25,400 nt of DNA. It comes from JAHEME01 sp034435035 (GTDB lineage: Bacteria > Chloroflexota > Anaerolineae > Aggregatilineales > UBA3940). Made by a program: the position numbers and the translations under genes. Every line of letters starts with the position of its first letter. Positions within the stretch are counted from its first letter, which is position 1. Positions 15,573 through 22,158 of this stretch are shown here, piece after piece. Below the pieces are notes generated by a model. It was not told the origin of the DNA and ran no database searches. It saw nothing but the letters and a program-made list of their open reading frames with translations. The stretch lies in NCBI GenBank assembly GCA_034435035.1, contig DAOTXW010000029.1, positions 1-25,400 of the forward strand, in the 5' to 3' direction.

Positions 15573-16522
15573 GGCCGGGCGCCTGCCATGAACGGCGCAA
15601 CGCTGGCGCTGAGGTCGCGCACGGAGTCGTAGGCGCTGTCGTCGATCAGCACGAAGCCATCATAGCCCAGCCGGGCCAACGCCTCGCGTCCCTGTGGATC
15701 GTCGGCCACGGCCAGCAGAATCGCCTGAAGCTCCGCGTGAAGCTGGGGGCGCGTATCCGGCCGGATCACCACCGGAGGAATCCCGAAAGCCGGGGAGCGA
15801 TGAATGACGCGCAGCCGGCCGGCCAGAGCCGGATCGCGGGCCAGCGCAAACTCCAGCACCAGGCTATCTACGGCTGCGCCGTCGGCCACCCCGTCGGCTA
15901 CCGCGTGGATGGCATCATCGTGGCTGTAGGTATAGAACGTCCGAGAAAAGAACGCTTCTGGCGTGCTCCCCAGTTCCAGTACCAGCGAGGTCGGATACAT
16001 GCGTCCGCTGGTGGACATCGGGTCAGTAAACGCGAAGACCTTTCCCCGCAAATCCGCCATGCTCTGCGCCTGGCTGCCGGCGGGCACGATGAGGACAGAG
16101 TAGTAGACCGATTCACCGTTCACCTGCGGCGCGGCCAGCAGTTCCATGCCAAACTCATCATGCCCGGCAATATAGGCGCTGGTGCACACAAACGCCACGT
16201 CAATTTCACCGCTGCGGAGCAGCTCGTTGACCTCGGCATAGGTGCGGCGCTGCACTAACTCGACCGGGCGATCCAGCCGTTCGCTCAGGTAGCCGAGCAG
16301 CGCGTCATAGCTCTCGACCGTGCCCTGAGGGGAGATCACGGCGGCGACGGCCACCCGCAGCGGGATGACCTCTGTCGGTCGCGTTTCGGGCAGGGGCTGC
16401 AAAGCGGCCAGGTCAATGACCATGCCGTGTGTCTGCGGGGCGCAGCCGGCGGCGACCATCGCCGCCAGCAGCACGATCCACTTTAAGTCAGCCTGTTTCT
16501 CTGTCTTGCCAATGGGGCGCAC
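15569..16522 (-). CDS. PhnD-like periplasmic binding lipoprotein, ligand sensor for the adjacent kinase
   Basis: A 317-residue lipoprotein from a GTG start. The N-terminus carries KTEKQADLKWIVLLAAMVAAG and then the lipobox Cys27, followed by a PhnD/phosphonate-type binding domain. Visible family segments are LGYLSERLDRPVELVQRRTY, SGEIDVAFVCTSAY, YYSVLIVPAGS, DLRGKVFAFTDPMSTSGRMYP and GVADGAAVDSLVL. Stand-alone PhnD-like proteins (AioX, ArxX) sense arsenite beside two-component systems, and a PhnD-like domain forms the sensor of TtrS. Here it is coupled by a 4-base overlap to the kinase gene. The frame is open further upstream to 16708, but the signal sequence argues for the start near 16522; this start is only moderately supported (GGGAAA upstream). 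Confidence 0.85.
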   Translation of the reverse strand: MRPIGKTEKQADLKWIVLLAAMVAAGCAPQTHGMVIDLAALQPLPETRPTEVIPLRVAVAAVISPQGTVESYDALLGYLSERLDRPVELVQRRTYAEVNELLRSGEIDVAFVCTSAYIAGHDEFGMELLAAPQVNGESVYYSVLIVPAGSQAQSMADLRGKVFAFTDPMSTSGRMYPTSLVLELGSTPEAFFSRTFYTYSHDDAIHAVADGVADGAAVDSLVLEFALARDPALAGRLRVIHRSPAFGIPPVVIRPDTRPQLHAELQAILLAVADDPQGREALARLGYDGFVLIDDSAYDSVRDLSASVAPFMAGARP

Positions 16523-16614
16523 CTGAGTTTTCCCAATATCCCGGAATGTGCCTTCATTCCCGCCCGGTTTTAATGGCGAAGCCGCACACTGGCCGCTCGC
16601 TCCTACCCCTTTGA

Positions 16615-16640
16615 GGCGCAGGGGACTTACCCCCTGCGCC
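16615..16640. other. Strong hairpin, 5' end of sensor-operon leader or plus-strand terminator
   Basis: GGCGCAGGGG and CCCCTGCGCC form a perfect 10-bp stem with loop ACTTAC. On the plus strand it is followed by GTTTT, like an intrinsic terminator, but no plus-strand gene lies upstream. On the minus strand it begins about seven bases after a candidate -10 box, so it may cap the 5' leader of the PhnD-kinase-regulator mRNA. Confidence 0.55.
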
Positions 16641-16646
16641 GTTTTC

Positions 16647-16652
16647 ATTCTA
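16647..16652 (-). promoter_or_regulatory. Candidate extended -10 box of the sensor operon
   Basis: On the minus strand the sequence reads TGCTGTAGAAT, with TAGAAT as the -10 hexamer. No good -35 box is present. The predicted start falls at about 16640 and gives a leader of about 120 bases. Confidence 0.35.
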
Positions 16653-16855
16653 CAGCAGATTCGCAGGAAAGGAAGAACTGGCTCCCCATCGATAATGAAG
16701 GAGGGCATCGCGAACCCTCTGAGCGGGCCAGTTGGCTGTGCCGCTGATGGGCCAGATCGGCGGCCTGGTCAGTCCGGGCGGCCGCCTGCACACCCCAGAG
16801 ACAGCCGCCCGGAACCGGGAAGAGAGGGGGGTGTTCCCGGGCCAGAAATACTTGA

Positions 16856-16895
16856 ACCCATCATGAACGGCCTTTTCAGGTGGTTCGTGATGGGT
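16856..16895 (-). terminator. Inverted repeat just after the tRNA, possible terminator
   Basis: ACCCATCA pairs with TGATGGGT (8 bp) and GAAC with GTTC (4 bp) after a one-base mismatch; the loop has 14 bases. It begins nine bases after the tRNA 3' end. The following bases are only moderately T-rich. Confidence 0.45.
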
Positions 16896-16903
16896 CCTGT
16901 AGG

Positions 16904-16975
16904 TAGCGGGGCCAGGACTCGAACCTGGGACCTTCGGGTTATGAGCCCGACGAGCTGCCACTGCTCCACCCCGCA
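16904..16975 (-). tRNA. Initiator tRNA-fMet (anticodon CAT)
   Basis: A full cloverleaf folds on the minus strand. The acceptor strands GCGGGG/CCCCGC are followed by a D-arm GAGC/GCTC, an anticodon arm TCGGG-CTCATAA-CCCGA, a five-base variable loop and a T-arm CCAGG-TTCGAGT-CCTGG. Initiator features are the three G-C pairs at the base of the anticodon stem, the A11-U24 pair and an unpaired first position (U1 opposite U72). The CCA end is not fully encoded: CCT follows A73. The tRNA stands alone with its own promoter. Confidence 0.95.
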
Positions 16976-16986
16976 CTGTGCTGATC

Positions 16987-17015
16987 ACTATACCGCGCCG
17001 GCGCCGGATTGTCAA
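16987..17015 (-). promoter_or_regulatory. Near-consensus sigma-70-type promoter of tRNA-fMet
   Basis: On the minus strand, a perfect TTGACA (17010-17015), 17 bases, then TATAGT (16987-16992). The tRNA begins 11 bases further on. It is the strongest promoter I found in the window and shows that the host sigma factor uses the common consensus. Confidence 0.9.
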
Positions 17016-17119
17016 ATCTTACACAACCCCTGCGCGGCAAATTCGTGATCAGATTTCACCGGGCCACCCCGATCGGCAGCGCATTTTCCTCCTATGGTAT
17101 CATACGCCTGTGAACTTTT

Positions 17120-17677
17120 GTGCGCGTGATTCATAACCACGGGGTCAGCCGAACAGAGCAGCCAGTGGATACCGACGGCATCATCTCACATACCTCACCC
17201 ATCGTGGGCAGGAGCACGGAGCTGGCGGAGATCCGCCGCTTGCTTGACAGCCCCGAATGTCGTATGGTGACGCTGCTTGGGCCAGGCGGCATCGGCAAGA
17301 CCCGCCTGGCTGCCTACGCTGCCACCAGCTCGCCAGTCAGTACCCGGACGGCTGTTACATCGTCTCTGGGCGGGGCGGGCATGTTCTCGCAGTCATTTAT
17401 CTATATCTACGTCTACCTGGCCGAGACAGCCCTGATGCAGGGCGACCCCCTCACAGCGCGAGACGATGCCGAGAAGGGGCTGGCCGTGAGCCAGGCCGCC
17501 GGGGTCGAAGCAGGCAAGGCGATCAGCCCGGCGCAGCTCGTGCTGGCCCACCTGGCGCTGGGCGATACCGGCTCCGCCTGCAACTGCCTGCGCCACGACG
17601 TGGACTGGGGCGGCCCGCTGGAGGACACGTTCAGCGACGGCACGCTGACATGGAGGCGGATCAGGCCAAGGCCCTGA
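17120..17677 (+). pseudogene. Remnant of a LuxR/AfsR-type NB-ATPase regulator with TPR tail
   Basis: The first part reads as the start of a large ATPase regulator: IVGRSTELAEIRRLL, then VTLLGPGGIGKTRLA with an intact Walker A. At about 17310-17330 the expected continuation, HQLASQYPDGCYIVS, is found in the next frame, so a frameshift is present. The frame then returns and passes directly into a TPR-like C-terminal piece (YLAETALMQGDPLTARDDAEKG, AQLVLAHLALGDTGSA). Hundreds of residues that normally lie between (Walker B, helical domains) are missing. I read this as a frameshift plus a large internal deletion. A residual 185-residue product is possible but unlikely to work. Confidence 0.8.
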
Positions 17678-17836
17678 CAAGTAGCAGGTCAGAAGGCCGG
17701 AATCGGCCCCGGCCTTCAACGCGATCCGGATAGTTAGCCCCGGTTGCCGGCGATTGAGTCAGGGGCCAGTTTCATCCACATCATGACCCCGGCTTCCAGC
17801 CGCGCCTGCCTCAGGCTGGCCCCCCGCCCTGCCCTG

Positions 17837-17870
17837 TGCTACACTAACCTCCCGGCGCCGCCGCGGCGCC
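17837..17870 (+). promoter_or_regulatory. Extended -10 box and GC hairpin upstream of the DinB-fragment/hydrolase pair
   Basis: TGCTACACT (17837-17845) is an extended -10 element without a clear -35. A hairpin of 7-bp arms, GGCGCCG/CGGCGCC (17854-17870), lies at the predicted start of the transcript. Confidence 0.4.
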
Positions 17871-17892
17871 GCACCCCTCTGGAGGGTCCGCC

Positions 17893-18030
17893 ATGACACC
17901 CGACAGCCGCCCGCGCCGTCTGCCCGGCTACGATGTCACGCCCTGCTGGGTGCTGCACCACCTGATGCAGCATGAAGCCGAGCACCGCGCCGAGATCGCC
18001 CGGCTGCGGGCCGCCGCCGGAGCCGCCTGA
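17893..18030 (+). CDS. 45-residue ORF resembling the C-terminus of a DinB/DUF664-family protein
   Basis: The ATG at 17893 follows GGAGGG at 7-base spacing. The product contains TPCWVLHHLMQHEAEHRAEIARLR, which looks like the last metal-binding helix of DinB/DUF664 (YfiT-like) proteins, with its QHEAEHR motif. The usual first three helices and their histidines are absent, so this is probably a truncated remnant. However, it has its own start signal, and its stop TGA overlaps the ATG of the hydrolase by one base, so it may serve to couple translation of that gene. Confidence 0.6.
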   Translation: MTPDSRPRRLPGYDVTPCWVLHHLMQHEAEHRAEIARLRAAAGAA

Positions 18031-18848
18031 TGGCCGATCCGCGCATCCACACCGGGACTGCCAGCGTCCACGGCGCCAGCCTGTACTACGAGATCGCCGG
18101 GGAGGGCCGCCCGGTGGTGCTGCTGCATGCCGGCATCGCCGACTGCCGGATGTGGGACGCGCAGATGGCGACCTTCGCCCGCGAGTTCCTGGTGCTGCGC
18201 TACGATATGCGCGGCTTCGGGCGCAGCAGCCTGCCGCCCGGCGAATTCGCCCCCTATGACGATCTGGCCGGCCTGCTGGACGCGCTTGGCCTGGACTCGG
18301 CGGCGCTGGTGGGCGCCTCGATGGGCGGCGCGGTGGCCCTCGACTTCGCCCTGACCTATCCGGAGCGCGTCGAGGGTCTGGTGCTGGCCGCCGCCAGCGC
18401 CGGCGGCATGCCCTACTATTCGCCTGCCATCCTGCGCGGCTGGGAGGCCCTGGAGGCGGCGCTGGAGCGCGGCGACAAAGAGGCCGCCATCGAGATCGAC
18501 CTGCGGATGTGGGTGGACGGCCCCCAGCGCACGCCCGATCAGGTGGACGCCGACCTCCGGGCGCGGGTGCGGGCGATGAACGCTCCGCTGTATGATCTGC
18601 CGCAGGGCATCAGCCGGGAGCGCCGCCTCGATCCCCCCGCGCTGGCGCGGCTGGGCGAGATCACCGCCCCGACGTTGATCCTGGCCGGCGCCCTCGATAT
18701 GACCGACATGATGACGCTGGCCGAGCGGCTGCAGGCGGGCATCGCCGGCTCGCGGATGGCCGTCGTCTCCCACGTGGCGCATCTGATCAACCTGGAGCGC
18801 CCCCTGAAGTTCGACGAGCTGGCGCTGGGCTTCCTGCGCAGTTTGTGA
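18030..18848 (+). CDS. Alpha/beta hydrolase
   Basis: A 272-residue single-domain hydrolase. The oxyanion-hole region is VVLLHAGIADCRMWD, the nucleophile elbow is GASMGG (Ser97), the acid is probably Asp223 in LAGALDMTDM, and the catalytic histidine is His251 in SHVAHLINLERP. The sequence DMRGFGRSS is typical of the esterase/lactonase/haloperoxidase branch. No signal peptide is visible, so it is cytoplasmic. The substrate cannot be told from sequence. It starts on the stop codon of the short DinB-like ORF. Confidence 0.92.
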   Translation: MADPRIHTGTASVHGASLYYEIAGEGRPVVLLHAGIADCRMWDAQMATFAREFLVLRYDMRGFGRSSLPPGEFAPYDDLAGLLDALGLDSAALVGASMGGAVALDFALTYPERVEGLVLAAASAGGMPYYSPAILRGWEALEAALERGDKEAAIEIDLRMWVDGPQRTPDQVDADLRARVRAMNAPLYDLPQGISRERRLDPPALARLGEITAPTLILAGALDMTDMMTLAERLQAGIAGSRMAVVSHVAHLINLERPLKFDELALGFLRSL

Positions 18849-18876
18849 ACCCCGGCACGCCAGCGCCCCGGCAGGC

Positions 18877-18885
18877 TGGTATAGT
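18877..18885 (+). promoter_or_regulatory. Candidate extended -10 promoter of the receiver genes
   Basis: TGGTATAGT combines an extended TG with TATAGT. It predicts a leader of about 80 bases before the receiver gene at 18972. A second weaker -10-like TAGAAT lies at 18916-18921. Confidence 0.4.
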
Positions 18886-18971
18886 ATTGTAACCCCGCTG
18901 ACCCCCACTTCCCTATAGAATAAAGTCACAGATACATGCCTCCGGCAAGATGTGCGGAAGGGTCAGAAATC

Positions 18972-19358
18972 ATGTGCGATATTCTCATTGTGGACGACGA
19001 ATCTTCGATACGCGAGCTGCTGGGGGACGTGCTGGGCCTGCTCGGTTTCCCCTTCCGGGAAGCTCAGGATGGCGTCGAGGCGCTGGAAAACGTGGCGCAT
19101 GCCCACCCGGCGCTCATCATCCTGGACCTGATGATGCCGCGCATGGATGGTCAGACGGTGCTTTCCTACCTGAAGGCTGATCCCAGCACAGCGGACATCC
19201 CGGTGCTGGTCTTCACTGCCGGCCACGTCACCGAGGCCCTGTACAATGCGCTGCCTGTCCCGCCCTCGATGCTGCTCCCCAAGAGCAGCATGTCATTTGA
19301 AGCGCTGCGCACGGCGATCACCGGCGCGCTGGGTCCGTCCTATCGCCCCGGCTGCTGA
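18972..19358 (+). CDS. Stand-alone response-regulator receiver domain protein
   Basis: A 128-residue CheY-like protein with no output domain. Conserved residues are Asp8/Asp9, the phospho-acceptor Asp52 in LIILDLMMPRMDG, Thr82 in VLVFTAG and Lys104 in LLPKSS. The frame is open from an ATG at 18936, but the receiver fold begins at MCDILIVDDE, and GGAAGG lies about 10 bases before the ATG at 18972. The adjacent gene is a close paralogue, so the pair arose by tandem duplication. No histidine kinase is adjacent. It probably acts in a phosphorelay or by protein contact. Confidence 0.9.
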   Translation: MCDILIVDDESSIRELLGDVLGLLGFPFREAQDGVEALENVAHAHPALIILDLMMPRMDGQTVLSYLKADPSTADIPVLVFTAGHVTEALYNALPVPPSMLLPKSSMSFEALRTAITGALGPSYRPGC

Positions 19359-19429
19359 GGGCCGGCAGCTGGCGGCTGATTGCTTATTGACTCATTACCC
19401 TATTCACTCTGACAGGAAAGTGAAGTAGA

Positions 19430-19822
19430 ATGAACCTGGCATCCTATATCCTGATCGTGGACGACGAAACGGCGGTGCGGGACCTGCTCAAGATGGCCCT
19501 GCGCCCGATGAACCTGGCGGTGCGCGAAGCCGCCGACGGGGTCGAAGCGCTGGACGAGATCGCCAGCCGCCGGCCGCAGTTGATCATCCTGGATCTGATG
19601 ATGCCGCGCATGGGCGGGGTCGATGTGCTGCGCACCCTGCGCGACAACCCTGAGACAGCCAACCTGCCGGTGCTGGTCTTCAGCGCCTTCAAATTCAGCG
19701 CCGATCAGTCCCAGGATCTCAAGGTGCCGCCTGCGATGGTCATGAATAAGGGATCTCTGTCCATCCGCGCCCTGCGGACCGCCGTCCTCCAGGCCCTGTA
19801 CTCTGAATCCCTGCCCTGCTGA
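19430..19822 (+). CDS. Stand-alone response-regulator receiver domain protein, paralogue of the preceding gene
   Basis: A 130-residue CheY-like protein with Asp11/Asp12, the phospho-acceptor Asp55 in LIILDLMMPRMGG, and Lys107 in VMNKGSLS. Ser85 replaces the usual Thr (VLVFSAF), which is a tolerated change. It follows the first receiver after a 71-base gap, with its own AGGAAAG ribosome site. It shares the I-x-L-T/A-A-I/V tail and a final cysteine with its neighbour. There is no output domain. Confidence 0.9.
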   Translation: MNLASYILIVDDETAVRDLLKMALRPMNLAVREAADGVEALDEIASRRPQLIILDLMMPRMGGVDVLRTLRDNPETANLPVLVFSAFKFSADQSQDLKVPPAMVMNKGSLSIRALRTAVLQALYSESLPC

Positions 19823-19848
19823 TTCTGCTCACCGGGAGGCAAGCTCCC

Positions 19849-21102
19849 CTGAACGCCCGGTCTGCCTCTGCCGCTCCCCCCGCCGCCTGTGATGTCGTCG
19901 TCATCGGCGGCGGGATCGTCGGGCTGGCCACCGCCCGCGAAGTGCTGCGCCGCCGTCCCGGCCTGCGGCTGACCCTTCTGGAGAAGGAGGCCCGCCTCGC
20001 CGCGCACCAGACGGGGCATAACAGCGGCGTGCTGCACGCCGGCATCTACTACCGCCCCGGGTCGCTCAAGGCGCAGGCGTGCGCCGCTGGCCGCGCCGGG
20101 ATGGTCGCCTACTGCGATGAGCAGGGCATCCCCTACAACCTGTGCGGCAAGTTGATCGTGGCGCTGGATGAAACCGAACTGCCCCGGCTGGCTGCCCTCT
20201 ACGAGCGCGGCCTGGCCAACGGCGTCCCCGGGCTGGAGCGCGTCGGGCCGGAACGCCTGCGCGAGATCGAGCCGCACTGTGCCGGCATCGCGGCCATCTG
20301 GTCCCCGCAGACGGGCATTGTGGACTTCGCGCAGGTGGCGCGGAGCTATGCCCGCGAGATCACGGCGGCGGGCGGCCAGATAGCCACCGGGCAGCGCGTC
20401 ACCGGGCTGGAATCGCGCGGGGCAGAGACCGTCGTGCGGACGGCGGCGGGCGCAGACCTCGCCGCCCGGGTTGTGATCGTCTGCGCGGGACTCCACGCCG
20501 ATCGGCTGGCCCGCGCCGGCGGAGCCGTGTCCGGGCAGGGCAGCCCCCGGGTGCAGATCGTGCCCTTCCGCGGCGACTACTACACCTTCCGCCCGGAGCG
20601 GCGGCATCTGGTGCGCGGGCTGATCTATCCGGTGCCCGATCCGAAGTTCCCGTGGCTGGGTGTGCACTTCACCCGCGTGATGAGCGGCGATGTCTGGGCC
20701 GGGCCGAACGCCGTCCTGGCCCTGGCCCGCGAAGGCTACCGCCGCACGGACATCAGCCCCCGCGACCTGGCCGAGGCGCTGGCCTTTCCCGGATTCTGGC
20801 GGCTGGCGGCGCGTCACTGGCGCAAGGGGCTGCAGGAAATGTGGCGCGATGTGGTCAAGGCGGCTTATGTGCGGCAGCTCCGCCGCTACCTGCCGGAGCT
20901 GAGCGGGCGCGACCTGGTCTTTGGCCCCAGCGGGGTGCGGGCGCAGGCGCTCGACACGGCGGGCGGGCTGGTGGACGACTTCCTGATCACAACCCGCGGC
21001 GCGGTGGTCCACGTGCAGAACGCGCCCAGCCCGGCGGCCACTTCCTCGCTGGTGGTAGCCCGGCTGATCGTCGATCAGGCCGGGCCGCTGCTGCCCGCCT
21101 GA
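19849..21102 (+). CDS. lhgO: L-2-hydroxyglutarate oxidase (LhgO family, FAD-dependent)
   Basis: About 417 residues. It oxidises L-2-hydroxyglutarate to 2-oxoglutarate using FAD and passes electrons to the quinone pool or oxygen. The FAD-binding motif is VVVIGGGIVGLATA. LhgO-type segments follow: TGHNSGVLHAGIYYRPGSLKA, IPYNLCGKLIVA, IWSPQTGIVDF, VPFRGDYYTF, LIYPVPDPKFPWLGVHFTR, GPNAVLAL and FGPSGVRAQA. The start is a problem. The FAD motif lies before the first GTG (19942), and the frame is open back to a stop at 19804-19806 with no ATG, GTG or TTG. A CTG at 19849, nine bases after GGGAGG, is the best candidate. The gene starts 26 bases after the second receiver and converges on mraY with a 6-base gap. 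Confidence 0.88.
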   Translation: MNARSASAAPPAACDVVVIGGGIVGLATAREVLRRRPGLRLTLLEKEARLAAHQTGHNSGVLHAGIYYRPGSLKAQACAAGRAGMVAYCDEQGIPYNLCGKLIVALDETELPRLAALYERGLANGVPGLERVGPERLREIEPHCAGIAAIWSPQTGIVDFAQVARSYAREITAAGGQIATGQRVTGLESRGAETVVRTAAGADLAARVVIVCAGLHADRLARAGGAVSGQGSPRVQIVPFRGDYYTFRPERRHLVRGLIYPVPDPKFPWLGVHFTRVMSGDVWAGPNAVLALAREGYRRTDISPRDLAEALAFPGFWRLAARHWRKGLQEMWRDVVKAAYVRQLRRYLPELSGRDLVFGPSGVRAQALDTAGGLVDDFLITTRGAVVHVQNAPSPAATSSLVVARLIVDQAGPLLPA

Positions 21103-21108
21103 GGCGCC

Positions 21109-22119
21109 CTACAGCAGCGCCAGCGCCACGCCCACCATCGCCGCCAGCAGCCCCACCAGCCAGAAGCGCTGCACCACCTGCGTCTCGCTCCAGCCGCCCT
21201 GTTCGAAGTGATAGTGCAGCGGGGCCATGCGGAAGATGCGCTTGCCCTCACCCGTCAGCCGCCGCGTGAGCTTGAAGTAGGCGATTTGCAGCAGAACCGA
21301 CAGCCCCTCGGCTACCGGGATGATGGCGATGACCGGCAGGATCAGCCACTGGCCGGTCATCAGCGCCACCACCCCCAGCGTGGCCCCCAGCGCCAGCGAC
21401 CCCGTATCGCCCATGAACAGCTGCGCCGGATGCGCGTTGAACCACAGGAAGGCGAAGCACGCCCCCACCATGGTGAAGCAGAACTGCATCAGATACGTCT
21501 GACCCTGCAGCAGCGCGACCACGCCGTAGGCGGCGAACGCGCTGGCGCTGATGATCCCGGCCAGCCCGTCCATGCCGTCGGTGAAGTTCACCGCGTTGCA
21601 GCAGGCGACGATCACAAAGACCCCCACCGGCAGGTACAGCCAGCTGAGATCAAACTTAAACGGGATGCCGGGGATGGCGACCGAGTGGATGTCGAAGGCG
21701 AACATCAGGACCGCCGTGGTCGCCAGCGCCCCCGCCACCTGCGCGGCGAGCTTCAGGCGGGCAGGCAGCCCCTTGATGCCATCGCGCGAGCCGCGCAGGC
21801 CCAGCCAGTCGTCCAGCGCGCCCAGCCCGCCGAAGCTGACCAGCACGGCCAGCGGCAGCAGGATCGAGCGCCCGGTCACATCGGGCACCACCAGGTTGGC
21901 CACATTCAGGCCGAGCGTGACCACCAGCACCGGGATGACGATCAGCAGGCCGCCCATCGTCGGCGTGCCGATCTTCTGGCGGTGGGTGCCCGCCAGCTCG
22001 ATCCGCACCTGATCGCCGATCCGCAGCCGCCGCAGCACTTCGATGAACGGATCGCCCCAGATGACCGTCACCAGGAAGACAAAGCCGCCGATGGACAGCG
22101 CAAAGGCGACATCTCTCAC
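21109..22119 (-). CDS. mraY: Phospho-N-acetylmuramoyl-pentapeptide-transferase
   Basis: A 336-residue integral membrane enzyme. It transfers phospho-MurNAc-pentapeptide to undecaprenyl phosphate, forming lipid I. Family motifs are all visible: QKIGTPTMGG near the N-terminus, the DDWLGLRG aspartate pair, NAVNFTDGMDGLA, the FNAHPAQLFMGDTGSLALG block, and MAPLHYHFEQGGWSE. About ten hydrophobic helices fit the MraY topology. It lies 39 bases after murF in the same direction, the normal murF-mraY order, but the next dcw gene (murD) is absent and a convergent lhgO follows. Confidence 0.97.
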   Translation of the reverse strand: MRDVAFALSIGGFVFLVTVIWGDPFIEVLRRLRIGDQVRIELAGTHRQKIGTPTMGGLLIVIPVLVVTLGLNVANLVVPDVTGRSILLPLAVLVSFGGLGALDDWLGLRGSRDGIKGLPARLKLAAQVAGALATTAVLMFAFDIHSVAIPGIPFKFDLSWLYLPVGVFVIVACCNAVNFTDGMDGLAGIISASAFAAYGVVALLQGQTYLMQFCFTMVGACFAFLWFNAHPAQLFMGDTGSLALGATLGVVALMTGQWLILPVIAIIPVAEGLSVLLQIAYFKLTRRLTGEGKRIFRMAPLHYHFEQGGWSETQVVQRFWLVGLLAAMVGVALALL

Positions 22120-22158
22120 AGGCCCCTCCGGTGGTCTGCGCCTCGGCGGCCGCGCCCG

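Larger units (their letters stand above)
16523..16903. other. Hairpin-rich spacer between initiator tRNA and the sensor operon
   Basis: There is no gene in these 381 bases. Four perfect or near-perfect inverted repeats occur: 16615-16640 (10-bp stem), 16774-16812 (8-bp arms), 16815-16840 (7-bp arms) and 16856-16895 (8+4-bp arms). The last could end the tRNA transcript. The first lies at the predicted 5' end of the sensor operon mRNA. Confidence 0.6.

Noticed and set aside
16904..16975. Integration site of a mobile island at the tRNA
   Set aside because: I found no copy of the tRNA 3' end at the other border near 2.5 kb, and no integrase or transposase gene in the window.
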